64,000 nucleotides of DNA from Clostridia bacterium (GCA_017558105.1 JAFYWI010000009.1:34169-98168); one strand, 5' to 3'; counted from the stretch's first letter, positions 25,731 to 35,131 are shown. Program-made: numbers and translations. The notes: a model not told the origin generated them from the sequence alone.

Positions 25731-26231
25731 TTAGTTAAACCATTTATTGTTTATTTTTTTAGTTGCAATTAGTAGTGGGTAGCCGAAAGCATAAACGGAA
25801 AGGGCTTGGCCAATAGTTAAAAAGGCAACTTGAACTATGTAAATAAATTCGCCCGTGCCGTAGGCGAAATACCAAATTACTGGCAACAAAAAGGCGTTAA
25901 GAAGTACTGGAAAAAGCCCACCAACGAAAATTTTTAAGGGCAAATTTTTAATAAATTTACCAATAAAATAAGTTAAAATTCCTGCAATTAATGTAATTAA
26001 ACTGCCAAAAATGCAGTCTAAAATAACGCAACCGGTTATTAAATTAGTTAAAAAACACCCCACGAAAAGCCCAACGATAGCCTCTGGAAAAATAAGTGGT
26101 AAAAGGGTTAACCCCTCGCTAATTCTTATTTGAATTACCCCGCTTGCAAGTGGAAAAACAGCAAGCGAAAGCACTACGTAAAGCCCTGCAAAAATTCCGC
26201 ATTTAGTTATAAACTTTGTTGTAGAATTCAT
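25731..26231 (-). CDS. queT: QueT-family queuosine precursor transporter
   Basis: A 166-residue membrane protein with about five hydrophobic segments. SGVIQIRISEGLTLLPLIFPEAIVGLFVGC is typical of QueT (ECF substrate-binding component, formerly DUF988), which takes up preQ1 or related precursors for queuosine modification of tRNA. The assignment is strengthened by a preQ1-I type aptamer just upstream. The start codon directly follows a terminator hairpin whose 3' arm carries the only Shine-Dalgarno-like GAAAGGG, so both termination and translation may be controlled. Confidence 0.9.
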   Translation of the reverse strand: MNSTTKFITKCGIFAGLYVVLSLAVFPLASGVIQIRISEGLTLLPLIFPEAIVGLFVGCFLTNLITGCVILDCIFGSLITLIAGILTYFIGKFIKNLPLKIFVGGLFPVLLNAFLLPVIWYFAYGTGEFIYIVQVAFLTIGQALSVYAFGYPLLIATKKINNKWFN

Positions 26232-26237
26232 AAAAAA

Positions 26238-26274
26238 TACCCTTTCTTCTTAAAAAACACAAGAAAAAAGGGTA
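26238..26274 (-). terminator. Regulatory terminator of the preQ1 leader
   Basis: On the minus strand TACCCTTTTTTCTT pairs with AAGAAGAAAGGGTA and is followed by six T and then the queT ATG. The 3' arm contains the ribosome-binding site. Confidence 0.75.
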
Positions 26275-26293
26275 ATAAATAGTATTCTTCTTT

Positions 26294-26331
26294 CTCGGTT
26301 GTTTTTTAGAAGTGTTATCCGAAAACCTTCT
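26294..26331 (-). promoter_or_regulatory. preQ1-I riboswitch aptamer
   Basis: Read on the minus strand, AGAAG pairs with CTTCT around a loop containing TCGG and GATAAC. It is followed by an A-rich tail (AAAAAACAA) and CCGA, which can pair with the loop TCGG to form the H-type pseudoknot of preQ1-I aptamers. The size (38 nt) and position upstream of queT agree. Excess preQ1 should reduce expression. Confidence 0.78.
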
Positions 26332-26378
26332 TATAAATACAGTATAACTAAAAATTAAAAATTTTGCAAGCGTTTTAG

Positions 26379-26663
26379 TTAGTAAAGTAAACTTTCTACG
26401 CCATCGAACTTTTTTTTGCAGTTTTTTATTTCTTCTTCCGTTGCAGAATGCACCCTATAATACCCACATTCCGTTAATAGCATAAAGGTCTTAAACTGGT
26501 CGTGAAAAGTTTTTTCCATACAATCTTTTATTGTGGTTAAAAACCCTTTACTGCACCCTTCGGTTAAAATTTCTGCATAGGTTTTTGCTAGGTTTTTTTC
26601 TAAAATTAGCATATCTACAATAGTATCTTTTTCGTTTAAGGTTACTTCTGTTTTATAATCCAT
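26379..26663 (-). CDS. CotF-like spore coat protein (ferritin-like fold)
   Basis: A 94-residue, mainly helical protein. NEKDTIVDMLILEKNLAKTYAEILTEGCSKGF and the later HDQFKTFMLLTECGYYRV fit the two-helix repeat of CotF-like spore coat proteins. These are small coat or coat-associated proteins made during sporulation. It lies 10 bases downstream of a second related small gene on the same strand, with AAGGAG ahead of its start. Confidence 0.65.
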   Translation of the reverse strand: MDYKTEVTLNEKDTIVDMLILEKNLAKTYAEILTEGCSKGFLTTIKDCMEKTFHDQFKTFMLLTECGYYRVHSATEEEIKNCKKKFDGVESLLY

Positions 26664-26673
26664 AATTCACTCC

Positions 26674-26859
26674 TTATAATAAATTAAAAATGGTGTTAAA
26701 CCTTTCTTGGTGGTTGTCTGCAATTTTGTTAAATTCTTCTGCTAGTTTTACGTCTGTTACCGTTCTAGCGTAAAGCCTTGCTTTTTTACAAGCGCATTCT
26801 TCTAAAGTAAGTAAGTCGTGTATTAAAACAACTTCTTTTTTAGTAAGCATATTATTCAT
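26674..26859 (-). CDS. Small helical CotF-related protein
   Basis: A 61-residue protein from the ATG at 26859, chosen because AGGGGGAA lies 5 bases upstream; an earlier in-frame start at 26907 would add a hydrophobic stretch with no ribosome site. The sequence MLTKKEVVLIHDLLTLEECACKKARLYA resembles the first half of CotF/ferritin-like coat proteins. It is paired with the gene at 26379-26663, and the two may form one coat component. It could also be an independent ferritin-like peptide. Confidence 0.6.
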   Translation of the reverse strand: MNNMLTKKEVVLIHDLLTLEECACKKARLYARTVTDVKLAEEFNKIADNHQERFNTIFNLL

Positions 26860-26927
26860 AAAATTCCCCCTAAATATTAGTAAATAAATGATTACCAAAA
26901 ACAGCAAAAATTATACTAAAAAAATAA

Positions 26928-26953
26928 AAAAGGTTGCTTTTTTGCAACCTTTT
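26928..26953 (-). terminator. Terminator after rplI
   Basis: On the minus strand AAAAGGTTGC pairs with GCAACCTTTT, followed by a T-rich tract. Confidence 0.75.
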
Positions 26954-26971
26954 TAACACTTTTTAATTTAA

Positions 26972-27412
26972 TTATACAACAACGTTTACGGTAATTTTTG
27001 CGCTTTCTTCTGCAGAAATTCTAACCGTTACGGTGTATTTTCCACAAGCCTTAATATTAGATTCTAATTGAATTTTTTTCTTGTCTATATCAAAGCCTAA
27101 ATCGTATAATTTATCGGCAATTTCTTTGTTAGTAATGCTACCAAAAAACTTACCACCAGCACCACTTTTTGCAGTTATGGTTATTTCTTGCCCGTTAATT
27201 TTATCTTTTAATTCTTTGTTTCTTTTAAGCATTTCGCTATGGTGAAAAGCTTGTGCTTCTTTTTTAGTTTTATTGTCGTTAATAGCAACGGCATCTGCAA
27301 TTTTGGCAAGCCCTTGTTTAATTAAAAAGTTTCTGCCATAGCCGTCTTTAACTTCAATAATTTCGCCTGCTTTTCCGCTACCTTTTACGTCTTTTAATAA
27401 TACAACTTTCAT
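26972..27412 (-). CDS. rplI: 50S ribosomal protein L9
   Basis: A 146-residue protein with the signature [18 protein letters not shown] and [16 protein letters not shown] in the N-terminal RNA-binding domain, a long connecting helix (about 45-75) and a C-terminal domain with [17 protein letters not shown]. It binds 23S rRNA near the L1 stalk and affects frame maintenance. It is transcribed alone here, away from the rpsF-ssb-rpsR operon at 51 kb with which it is often linked. Confidence 0.97.
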   Translation of the reverse strand: MKVVLLKDVKGSGKAGEIIEVKDGYGRNFLIKQGLAKIADAVAINDNKTKKEAQAFHHSEMLKRNKELKDKINGQEITITAKSGAGGKFFGSITNKEIADKLYDLGFDIDKKKIQLESNIKACGKYTVTVRISAEESAKITVNVVV

Positions 27413-27517
27413 AATAAATCCTCTCTAAAAATATTGTATATTTAATTTTAAAAAATGTCAACACTAAAAAGGTATATTTTATTTATTTAAGCCCATAATA
27501 ATTGTAAAGGAGTGGTT

Positions 27518-27667
27518 ATGAAAAATTATTCTATTAAGTGTGACGTAACTAAGTGCCAACACAATGCAGACGGCTGTAATTGTAATTTAGATACGATTAA
27601 AGTTACTTGCTGTTGTGGCGAACAATGCACTTGTTGCGGAAGTTACCATGAAAGAGAAAGTTATTAA
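27518..27667 (+). CDS. DUF1540 small cysteine-rich protein
   Basis: A 49-residue protein starting at the ATG at 27518 after AAAGGAGTGG. It reads CDVTKCQHNADGCNCNLDTIKV, then CCCGEQCTCCGSYH, which matches the DUF1540 pattern of ordered cysteines. Ten cysteines in 49 residues suggest metal binding. Members are common in spore-forming Clostridia and their role is not established. A strong hairpin terminator follows. Confidence 0.85.
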   Translation: MKNYSIKCDVTKCQHNADGCNCNLDTIKVTCCCGEQCTCCGSYHERESY

Positions 27668-27706
27668 CAAATTTAACGTTATTAACCGAAAAAACTAAAA
27701 CTAAAA

Positions 27707-27744
27707 AGCAAAAGGCTACCTTGTTTGGTAGCCTTTTGCTTTCA
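27707..27744 (+). terminator. Terminator after the DUF1540 gene
   Basis: A 16-bp stem of AAAGCAAAAGGCTACC and its complement, with a six-base loop. Apart from this hairpin and the greA promoter I see nothing else in 27668-28050. Confidence 0.8.
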
Positions 27745-27910
27745 TATATTATTCAAAAAACCAAAAACCTAAAATATCTTCTAATAATATTTTCTAACAA
27801 ATTTAAGCAAAAGTCAATAGAGTTAGAAATATTTTTAAAAATAATTTAAAAAAATTTCGAAAAAGGGTTTGATAATTCAAAATATTACTCTTTAGTAATT
27901 TAAAGTTTAG

Positions 27911-27939
27911 TTGACAAAGTTATATGTATATATTATAAT
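27911..27939 (+). promoter_or_regulatory. Promoter for greA-lysS
   Basis: TTGACA, 17-base spacer, TATAAT: a perfect consensus. The untranslated leader is about 105 bases. Confidence 0.8.
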
Positions 27940-28050
27940 ATTATTAATTTAAATTAGGGCATTATACGTTGTATTGGCAAAAACCTAAAAAAGCCAAGCA
28001 CAACGATATTATTTTTAATTAAATCTGTAAAATAATCGGAGGAATTTATT

Positions 28051-28521
28051 ATGGCAGAAGAAGTAATACTTACTAAAGAAGGTAAAGAAGAATTAGAAAA
28101 ACGTTTAGAATACTTAAAAGTAGAAAAACGTAAAGAAATTACCGAAAGAATTAAAACGGCAAGGGAATTTGGCGACCTTTCTGAAAACGCAGAATACGAT
28201 GCTGCTAAAAACGAACAAGCAATGATAGAAGGCGAAATTTTAGAAATTGAAGAAAAGTTAAACCACGCCGTTATCATTAAAGAAAACGCAAATAAAAAAG
28301 GCGTTATATCACTAGGTAGTAAAGTAGATTTCGTTGATGAAGATTTAGGCGAAGTTTTCTCTTACGAAATAGTTGGTACAACCGAAGCAGACGTAGAATT
28401 AAACAGAATTTCTAACGAATCTCCAATAGGTAACGCACTATTAGGCAGAAAAGCAGGCGATACTGTTAGAGTTTCAGCCCCTGCAGGTATAACCACCATA
28501 ACGGTTAAAAAAGTATATTAA
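28051..28521 (+). CDS. greA: Transcription elongation factor GreA
   Basis: A 156-residue protein. The N-terminal coiled coil contains LTKEGKEELEKRLEYLK and the acidic tip region REFGDLSENAEYDAAKNEQ, which enters the polymerase secondary channel. The C-terminal globular part has SPIGNALLGRKAGDTV. It rescues backtracked RNA polymerase by stimulating transcript cleavage. Start is set by CGGAGGAA. It lies 16 bases before lysS, a common arrangement. Confidence 0.97.
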   Translation: MAEEVILTKEGKEELEKRLEYLKVEKRKEITERIKTAREFGDLSENAEYDAAKNEQAMIEGEILEIEEKLNHAVIIKENANKKGVISLGSKVDFVDEDLGEVFSYEIVGTTEADVELNRISNESPIGNALLGRKAGDTVRVSAPAGITTITVKKVY

Positions 28522-28537
28522 TTTAAGGTAAGAAAAA

Positions 28538-30037
28538 ATGGAAGAAATTAAAAACACACCTATAGTAGAAGAACAAGACCTTAACGAAATTTTAAAAATT
28601 CGCCGTGAAAAATTAGAAAATATGGTTAAAGACGGCAAAAACCCTTACGTAAAAGTAAAGTTTAACCGTACTAATTTAAGCACGGATATTTTAAATAACT
28701 ACGAAGAATTCGAAGGCAAAGAAGTTTCTGTTGCAGGTAGAATTTTATTCAAAAGAATTATGGGTAAAGCGTCTTTTGCAAAGATTTTAGACGGCAAAGG
28801 CTCTATTCAACTTTACTTATCTATTAACGACCTTGGCGACGATTACGTTGCTTTTAAAGACTACGATATTGGCGATATTATTGGTGTTAGTGGTATAGTT
28901 TTCAAAACCAGAACGGGCGAAACTTCTATTCATACAACCAAAATAGAACTTTTAAGTAAATCTTTATTACCATTACCCGAAAAATATCATGGCTTAAAAG
29001 ACCAAGATACAAGGTATCGTCAACGTTACGTAGACTTAATTGCTAACCCAGAAGTTAAAAACACTTTCGTAGTGCGTTCTAAGGTTTTGGCTTTTATTAG
29101 AGATTACTTAAACAACTTAGGCTATATTGAAGTAGATACACCTGTTCTACACACTTTAGAAATAGGCGCTGCTGCAAGGCCTTTTAAAACTCACCACAAC
29201 GCGCTAGATATAGATATGTATTTACGTATAGAAACAGAACTTTACCTAAAAAGGTTAATAGTTGGTGGGTTCGATAAAGTTTACGAAGTAGGCAGAATTT
29301 TCCGTAACGAAGGTATGGATGCATCTCATAACCCAGAATTTACTACAATAGAAATGTATGAAGCTTATAGCGACTACTTTGATATGATGAACCTTATTGA
29401 AGATATGTACAGAAAACTTGCAGTTGCTATTTGTGGAACGGATACGGTAACTTACCAAGGCGTAGAAATTGCTATTGGCAAACCTTGGGAAAGACTTACT
29501 ATGATAGAAGCAGTTAAAAAATATGCTGGTGTAGACTATTATTCTTGGGCAACTGATGAAGATGCAGTTAAATGCGCTAACGAACACGACGTTCATTTAG
29601 AAGAAGATGCTAAGCCTACAAAGGGCAACGTGTTAATTGCTTTCTTTGACGCGTTCGTTGAAGATAAATTAATTCAACCAACAATTATTTACGACTACCC
29701 TGTAGAAAATTCTCCACTAGCAAAAAGAAAAGAAGACGACCCTGCATTTACCCAAAGATTTGAATACTTTATGTATGCAAGGGAAATGGGTAACGCGTTC
29801 TCTGAATTAAACGACCCTATCGACCAAAAAGAAAGGTTCGTTCGCCAAGTAGAAGCAAAAAGGGCTACTGGTGCAAATGCAGAAGTAGATGAAGATTTTA
29901 TTACTGCTTTAGAATATGGTATGCCTCCAACGGGTGGTTTAGGTTTAGGGTTAGATAGATTGGTTATGATTTTAACAGATAGCCCTTCTATTAGAGACGT
30001 AATATTGTTCCCAACAATGAAACCAATTAAAAAGTAA
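28538..30037 (+). CDS. lysS: Lysyl-tRNA synthetase, class II
   Basis: A 499-residue enzyme with an N-terminal OB-fold anticodon-binding domain (about 60-170, [19 protein letters not shown]) and a class II catalytic domain. Motif 2 is seen in [21 protein letters not shown] and motif 3 in [16 protein letters not shown] near the C-terminus. It charges tRNA-Lys; two tRNA-Lys genes lie at 61.2-61.35 kb. It is co-transcribed with greA. Confidence 0.97.
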   Translation: MEEIKNTPIVEEQDLNEILKIRREKLENMVKDGKNPYVKVKFNRTNLSTDILNNYEEFEGKEVSVAGRILFKRIMGKASFAKILDGKGSIQLYLSINDLGDDYVAFKDYDIGDIIGVSGIVFKTRTGETSIHTTKIELLSKSLLPLPEKYHGLKDQDTRYRQRYVDLIANPEVKNTFVVRSKVLAFIRDYLNNLGYIEVDTPVLHTLEIGAAARPFKTHHNALDIDMYLRIETELYLKRLIVGGFDKVYEVGRIFRNEGMDASHNPEFTTIEMYEAYSDYFDMMNLIEDMYRKLAVAICGTDTVTYQGVEIAIGKPWERLTMIEAVKKYAGVDYYSWATDEDAVKCANEHDVHLEEDAKPTKGNVLIAFFDAFVEDKLIQPTIIYDYPVENSPLAKRKEDDPAFTQRFEYFMYAREMGNAFSELNDPIDQKERFVRQVEAKRATGANAEVDEDFITALEYGMPPTGGLGLGLDRLVMILTDSPSIRDVILFPTMKPIKK

Positions 30038-30060
30038 TTAAAAGAGTTTTAAGAAAAGAA

Positions 30061-31023
30061 ATGGATAGTAAAATAACTAAAAAAAGATTATATAATTTTT
30101 TAGAATACGACTGGATTGCTATTATTGCATCTATAATAGGTGCAATAATACTATTTAGCGTGCTATTCTCTTTCTTTTCCGTTAAACTAACGCCAGGTCA
30201 ATATTTTAAGTATTTTTACGATAACGGTGTTGCTTCTGAAAACGACACGGCTTTTTATAGCATGTTAAAAGATAACAATACCTTTAGTTACGACGTTTTA
30301 GAACTTAAATCTGAACGATTAATAGGCGACAATCAAATTCTTCCAGCTAGGCTTTCTATTCAGGAGGGAGATGCCATTATATCTTCGTTAAAGGTTGATG
30401 AAGAACAAGAATATAGCCCAGCATATAAAGTTATTAAAAATCAATACTATTTCGTTTATGATTTCGATACTATTTTGGTAGATGCTATAAATTACTTAAA
30501 GACTTTTATTGCAGACCAAACTGAAAAAGAAAAAATTAGCGTAGAAACTTTAGAAAGTTTAACTTATGATGCGTTAAGTAAAGAGTTAATAGATAACAAC
30601 TTTTTAACCCGTATGGCAAAAGATAACCGTTTTAGAAGCCAAGCGCAAAAAGAAGAAGGTAAACTTTTAGAAAGGGCTAGAATAGAAAAATTAGTTAACG
30701 AAGTTAAAAATTTTAAAAAGATTATAGTCTATAACGAAAATCAAACGGAAGAAAACAAAATTTTTTATAAACCAACCGTAAAGGTTGATGATACAGAAAA
30801 AACAGCAAACTTTGGGTTAAAACTAGAAAAATTGCCTTATGAAAATTCAGAAAAAAAGGCAAACCACCACGTTTCAGAGTTTTTTAGGTTAAGTGGCGAA
30901 AGCACTGCTAAAGATACCGTTTTAATTTTGTTTAACTTTGTTAAACAACAACCAAACTTGCAGTTTGAAAGCATTAGTTTCGTAAACGAAATCGTTAGGC
31001 AATGTTCTAATATTTTAGGTTAA
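30061..31023 (+). CDS. Membrane-anchored protein of unknown function
   Basis: A 320-residue protein with one clear membrane segment near residues 17-40 (WIAIIASIIGAIILFSVLFS) and a long, charged, largely helical soluble part. The short basic N-terminus suggests that the soluble part is outside the cell. I do not recognise the family. It sits 23 bases behind lysS and five bases ahead of the YaaO-like gene, so it is probably carried along in a housekeeping operon. No catalytic motif is apparent. Confidence 0.65.
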   Translation: MDSKITKKRLYNFLEYDWIAIIASIIGAIILFSVLFSFFSVKLTPGQYFKYFYDNGVASENDTAFYSMLKDNNTFSYDVLELKSERLIGDNQILPARLSIQEGDAIISSLKVDEEQEYSPAYKVIKNQYYFVYDFDTILVDAINYLKTFIADQTEKEKISVETLESLTYDALSKELIDNNFLTRMAKDNRFRSQAQKEEGKLLERARIEKLVNEVKNFKKIIVYNENQTEENKIFYKPTVKVDDTEKTANFGLKLEKLPYENSEKKANHHVSEFFRLSGESTAKDTVLILFNFVKQQPNLQFESISFVNEIVRQCSNILG

Positions 31024-31028
31024 TTATT

Positions 31029-32360
31029 ATGTTAGAATTAAAAATTTATAACACAATAAAAAATTATGCAGTTAAAAACCCAGTTCGTTTTCATATGCCA
31101 GGTCATAAGGCAGACGAAGGGTTTTGTGCTTTATTCAAAGACGCTTGTTTAGACGTTACCGAAGTTAGTTCCTTAAAATTAGAAGAAGTGGTGTTAAGCG
31201 CAGAAGAAGACTTAAAGAAAATATTGCAAGTAGAGTTTTGCAAAATACTTTCTGGTGGAACAAGTTTAAGTGTTTTGGCGCTAACGTATGCCGTTAAAGG
31301 TTTTGGCAACAGCATAATAATTAACAGAAATTCACATCAAAGCATATTTAACGCGTTAAAACTTTTTAATATAGAGCCAATTTTTGTTGGCGAAGAACTT
31401 GTAAACGGCTTTTTTACCTTGCCAACGGCAGAACAAATAGACGTTTTGTTAAAAAACAACCCTAACTGCATTGGTGCGTTTTTAACTTATCCAGATTATT
31501 TTGGAAGAACTTTCGATATAATGGAAATTTCTAACATATTAAAGAAAAGGAATAAGTTGTTTTTAATAGATAACGCTCACGGTGGGCATTTTAGATATTC
31601 TTTTAACGGCTTATATGCAGGTAGATATGCAGATGCTTTTTGTGAAAGCACGCATAAAACCCTAAACTCTCTTAACCAAGGCGCACTAATAGGGGTTAAC
31701 AATAAAAACTTAATAAACTTGGTTAAAGAAGGGGTTAATATTTTTTCAACAACAAGCCCTTCTTACCCAATATTAGCATCTGTTGAATACGCAGTAAAAA
31801 AGGCTTTTGAAGAAACCTATAAATTACCAAGTTTACAAAAAGAAATTACTTTATTAAGAAATAACCTTATAGATTTAGGGTATAAAATAGACGAAAATAC
31901 AGATATTTTTAAACTTTCAATAGATTGCAAAAATTTAGACGTTTCTGCTTACGAAATAGAAAGAATTTTAGAAAAAAACAATATTTTCGTAGAACTTTGC
32001 AACGAAAGAAGAATTTTGTTTATGTTTTCGTATCAAACCAAAACAACGCACATAAACAAGTTATTTAACCTATTAAAAAGCATTATAACGGGCGCAAAAC
32101 AAAGGTTAAATAAGCAAAAAGAAATAACCTTTGGCGCAAGAAAAACAACTTATTTAACGGCAATAAACGGCGAATACGAGTTAGTTTCGCTAAAAGAAAG
32201 TGTTGGTAAAATAAGCGCAGTAAACGTAGGAACTTTTCCACCTTGCTACCCAATAATTTGCGCAGGCGAAGAAATAACGAAAGATAGCGTAGAATATTTA
32301 CTAAGCGCTAAAAACGTTTACGGGTTAACGGAAGAAAAAATAAAAATAGTTAGGAAATAA
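31029..32360 (+). CDS. Orn/Lys/Arg decarboxylase-family PLP enzyme (YaaO-like)
   Basis: A 443-residue fold-type I PLP protein. RFHMPGHK near residue 20, the cofactor region SGGTSLSVLAL, LIDNAHGGHF, and STHKTLNSL with PLP-binding Lys210 are typical of the decarboxylase family. The C-terminal small domain is present. It is shorter than classical inducible decarboxylases (about 700) and matches the YaaO/SpeA group. In Bacillus the homologue also lies directly ahead of tmk. The amino acid substrate (arginine, lysine or ornithine) cannot be fixed. It ends 3 bases ahead of tmk. Confidence 0.87.
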   Translation: MLELKIYNTIKNYAVKNPVRFHMPGHKADEGFCALFKDACLDVTEVSSLKLEEVVLSAEEDLKKILQVEFCKILSGGTSLSVLALTYAVKGFGNSIIINRNSHQSIFNALKLFNIEPIFVGEELVNGFFTLPTAEQIDVLLKNNPNCIGAFLTYPDYFGRTFDIMEISNILKKRNKLFLIDNAHGGHFRYSFNGLYAGRYADAFCESTHKTLNSLNQGALIGVNNKNLINLVKEGVNIFSTTSPSYPILASVEYAVKKAFEETYKLPSLQKEITLLRNNLIDLGYKIDENTDIFKLSIDCKNLDVSAYEIERILEKNNIFVELCNERRILFMFSYQTKTTHINKLFNLLKSIITGAKQRLNKQKEITFGARKTTYLTAINGEYELVSLKESVGKISAVNVGTFPPCYPIICAGEEITKDSVEYLLSAKNVYGLTEEKIKIVRK

Positions 32361-32363
32361 AAA

Positions 32364-32987
32364 ATGAAAGGCAAATTAGTTACTTTTGAAGGATGCGAAG
32401 GGGTAGGTAAATCTAAACAAATTACCCTATTGCAAGAGTATTTGAAAAGTAAAAACATACAATATTATTTAACAAGAGAACCGGGTGGCTCTAAAGTTTC
32501 AGAAAAGATTAGAAATATTATTTTAGATAAGAATAATTCTACGATGACAGACGAGTGCGAAGCCCTTTTATACGCATCTGCAAGGGCGCAATTATTAAAA
32601 GAAATAGTTAAACCTAAATTAGACAACGGCGAACTTGTTTTTTGCGATAGATATATAGATTCTTCTTTTGCATACCAAGGCTATGCAAGGGGGTTGGGGT
32701 TAGAATTCGTTAAAAGAGTTAACGATTATGCCGTTAGCAACTTTATGCCAGATTTAACTTTATTTTTAAATCTTCCTCCAGAACAAGCCTTCAAAAGAAA
32801 AGGCGGGGCAGATGCTGGCGATAGGTTAGAACAATCTGGTATGGAATTCCACAATAAAGTTTACCAAGGTTACCTTGACCTTGCTAAAATTTATAAAGAT
32901 AGGTTTGTTGTTATAGATGCAAGTGGAACAAAAGAACAAACCCATAATAAAATTATAAACGCATTAAAAGAACACGGCATAATTTAA
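32364..32987 (+). CDS. tmk: Thymidylate kinase
   Basis: A 207-residue kinase that makes dTDP from dTMP. The P-loop EGCEGVGKSKQ is at 8-18, followed by TREPGG and the CDRYIDSSFAYQG nucleotide-binding motif. The lid has RKGGADAGDRLE. Length is typical. It belongs to the YaaO-like/tmk/holB/yaaT run that matches the Bacillus subtilis yaaO-yabC order, without yaaQ and yaaR. Confidence 0.97.
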   Translation: MKGKLVTFEGCEGVGKSKQITLLQEYLKSKNIQYYLTREPGGSKVSEKIRNIILDKNNSTMTDECEALLYASARAQLLKEIVKPKLDNGELVFCDRYIDSSFAYQGYARGLGLEFVKRVNDYAVSNFMPDLTLFLNLPPEQAFKRKGGADAGDRLEQSGMEFHNKVYQGYLDLAKIYKDRFVVIDASGTKEQTHNKIINALKEHGII

Positions 32988-33006
32988 TTTGCCCAAAGGT
33001 TAGTAA

Positions 33007-33990
33007 ATGATAGATTTTTTCTCTCTTGTAAAAGACACAAATGCATATAAAATAGTACGTGGCGAAAAAAGTAAAAACACTCTTTCGCACGCCTATATAC
33101 TTGTGTGTTCAGACGAGAAGTGTTTGAATAATTACTTAAAAGAATTTGCTAAACTTTTAACCTGCGAACAATTTGATGCTTGTAATACTTGTAGGGTATG
33201 TAATTTAATAGAAAAAAATAGGCATCAAGATATTTATTTTTATCCTAAAACGGAAAACCCCGTTAACGTAGAAGACGTTGCAGAAATTATTAACGAAAGT
33301 ATTATTAAACCAATAGAATTAAATAAAAAACTTTTCGTAATAAATTTTAAAGATAATGCAAGTTTATCCGTTCAAAACAAATTATTAAAAACCTTAGAAG
33401 AACCACCTAAAAACGTATTCTTTTTAATAGGAGTTTTAAGCGAGCACGCACTATTGCAAACGGTGAAATCTAGGGCAAAGAAAATAGAAATTTTTCCGTT
33501 TGATAAAGAAAAATTATTCAATGCGCTAAAAAATGAATTAACCGACGAAGTTAGTTTAGAAAGGGCAATATCTTTAACCGACGGCACTGTAGGGCAAACG
33601 GTAAAATTATATAACGATAAAAACTTTTTTAGCACGGTAGATTTAGTTGCCGAAACTTTGGTAAATATGAATTCAAGTAAAAACGTGCTAGAATATTCAA
33701 CAAAAATAACAAAACTTTCGCAAGAATTAGAAGATTTTCTTTCCGTTTTAGAACTTGCCTTAAAAGATATGTTGGTAAGTTTAGAAGGTAAAGAAAATTT
33801 AGTTCAAAACAAAGAACTTCTTGCAAAAACAAAAAAAGCAACGGGCTTTAACGTGGCATCGCTACTATACGGATTAGAAAAGGTAGAAGAAGCCAAAAAA
33901 CGCAAAAAAGCCAACGCCACTAACACTATGCTAATAGAGTGGTTGTTGCTTCAAATTTTGGAGGGGAAATTTAAATGGCAAAAATTATAG
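33007..33990 (+). CDS. holB: DNA polymerase III delta' subunit
   Basis: A 327-residue clamp-loader protein. It has the AAA+-like fold with a zinc-binding cluster CEQFDACNTCRVC and SVQNKLLKTLEEPPKNVFFLI as in DnaX-family proteins. As usual for delta', no functional P-loop is seen. It helps load the sliding clamp at the replication fork. Its last 16 bases overlap the start of the yaaT gene, which shows tight coupling. Confidence 0.92.
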   Translation: MIDFFSLVKDTNAYKIVRGEKSKNTLSHAYILVCSDEKCLNNYLKEFAKLLTCEQFDACNTCRVCNLIEKNRHQDIYFYPKTENPVNVEDVAEIINESIIKPIELNKKLFVINFKDNASLSVQNKLLKTLEEPPKNVFFLIGVLSEHALLQTVKSRAKKIEIFPFDKEKLFNALKNELTDEVSLERAISLTDGTVGQTVKLYNDKNFFSTVDLVAETLVNMNSSKNVLEYSTKITKLSQELEDFLSVLELALKDMLVSLEGKENLVQNKELLAKTKKATGFNVASLLYGLEKVEEAKKRKKANATNTMLIEWLLLQILEGKFKWQKL

Positions 33991-34853
33991 GCGTTAAATT
34001 TAGAAATACAGCAAAAGTATATTATTTTTCGCCGGAAAACGATAAAGCAGAATATAAAGAAAGGCAAGGGGTTGTAGTAGAAACAGCAAAGGGTTTAGAA
34101 TACGGCACCGTGGTTTTTGGTGTTAAAGAAGTAGACGATAGCGAAATTACTCACCCACTAAAACCTATTATTAGAAAAGCAACTGAAAAAGATGAAAAAA
34201 GGGTAAAAGAAAACCAAAAGAAAGTTCCAGAAGCAATGGAAGAAGCCCAAAAGAAAATTTTAGAGCATAATTTAGATATGAAACTAATTGGCGCAGAATA
34301 TTCTTTCGACGGCAAAAAATTAGTTTTCTATTTTACCGCAGACGGCAGAATAGATTTTAGAGATTTAGTTAAAGATTTAGCAACCAAATTCCATTTAAGA
34401 ATAGAATTAAGGCAAGTTGGAATTAGAGATGAAACTAAAATTTTAGGTGGCATTGCACCTTGTGGCAGACCTTGTTGTTGTTCAAGTTGTATGCCAGAAT
34501 TTAGCAAGGTTACCATTAAAATGGCAAAAAACCAAGGCTTGCACTTAAATCCATCTAAAATAAGTGGGCTATGTGGTAGGCTAATGTGTTGTTTAGAATA
34601 CGAAAACGATTATTACGCAGAAGTTTACAAAAAAATGCCTAAACTTGGTGGAACGGTAAAAACCCCAGAAGGTACTGGCGTTGTTGTTTCTAACGATATG
34701 CTAAAACTTATTAGCAAGGTTAAAATCACAAAAGAAGACGGTAGCGAAGTTTACAAAGATTTCGCCGTTAAAGACTTAGTTTTTAACAAAAACAATCACA
34801 AAGAAGAAGACGACAAAGAAATTACCGAAGATATGAAAAAAATATTAGATTAA
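33975..34853 (+). CDS. ricT: PSP1-domain regulatory protein RicT (YaaT)
   Basis: A 292-residue protein of the YaaT/RicT family. The PSP1 C-terminal domain is followed by the cysteine-rich stretch GGIAPCGRPCCCSSC and SGLCGRLMCCLEYE, which in the Bacillus Ric complex helps hold Fe-S clusters. In Bacillus the complex acts in RNase Y-dependent mRNA processing and in sporulation and biofilm control. The gene overlaps holB, the conserved order in Bacillota. AGGGG precedes its start inside holB. Confidence 0.92.
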   Translation: MAKIIGVKFRNTAKVYYFSPENDKAEYKERQGVVVETAKGLEYGTVVFGVKEVDDSEITHPLKPIIRKATEKDEKRVKENQKKVPEAMEEAQKKILEHNLDMKLIGAEYSFDGKKLVFYFTADGRIDFRDLVKDLATKFHLRIELRQVGIRDETKILGGIAPCGRPCCCSSCMPEFSKVTIKMAKNQGLHLNPSKISGLCGRLMCCLEYENDYYAEVYKKMPKLGGTVKTPEGTGVVVSNDMLKLISKVKITKEDGSEVYKDFAVKDLVFNKNNHKEEDDKEITEDMKKILD

Positions 34854-34914
34854 TGTTTACAAATAAAAAAATTTGTGATAGAATATCTTTAAGAACCAAA
34901 GGAGGAACTTTACT

Positions 34915-35085
34915 ATGGCATATAAAATTAGCGATGCTTGCATCTCTTGTGGTGCTTGCGCAGATACATGCCCAGTTGGCGCTATTAGCCAAGGGGATAC
35001 TCAATACAATATCGATGCAGAATTGTGTTTGAGCTGTGGTGCTTGTGCAGATGGTTGTCCGGTAGAAGCAATATCTGAAGAATAA
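34915..35085 (+). CDS. 2[4Fe-4S] ferredoxin
   Basis: A 56-residue protein, MAYKISDACISCGACADTC onward, with two CxxCxxCxxxCP motifs (starting near Cys9 and Cys37). It is the standard clostridial-type electron carrier holding two [4Fe-4S] clusters. A strong AAAGGAGGAA lies 8 bases before the ATG. It is placed between yaaT and the yabB-like gene, in the middle of a conserved housekeeping run, and has its own terminator. Such ferredoxins can drive reductive carboxylation of acyl-CoAs, which is relevant to the CoA-ligase operons. Confidence 0.95.
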   Translation: MAYKISDACISCGACADTCPVGAISQGDTQYNIDAELCLSCGACADGCPVEAISEE

Positions 35086-35099
35086 GAACTTAAAAAGGT

Positions 35100-35131
35100 T
35101 TTAAGGCACGGTGTTTATCGTGCCTTAATTT
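35100..35131 (+). terminator. Terminator after ferredoxin
   Basis: TTAAGGCACG and CGTGCCTTAA with six T. It ends 10 bases ahead of the next ATG, so the downstream gene depends on readthrough or a very close start. Confidence 0.75.

Noticed and set aside
27743-27758. Sequence CATATATTATTCAAAAA shared with 20585-20601
   Set aside because: The match is short, AT-rich and sits in terminator-flanking DNA; chance is likely without more copies.
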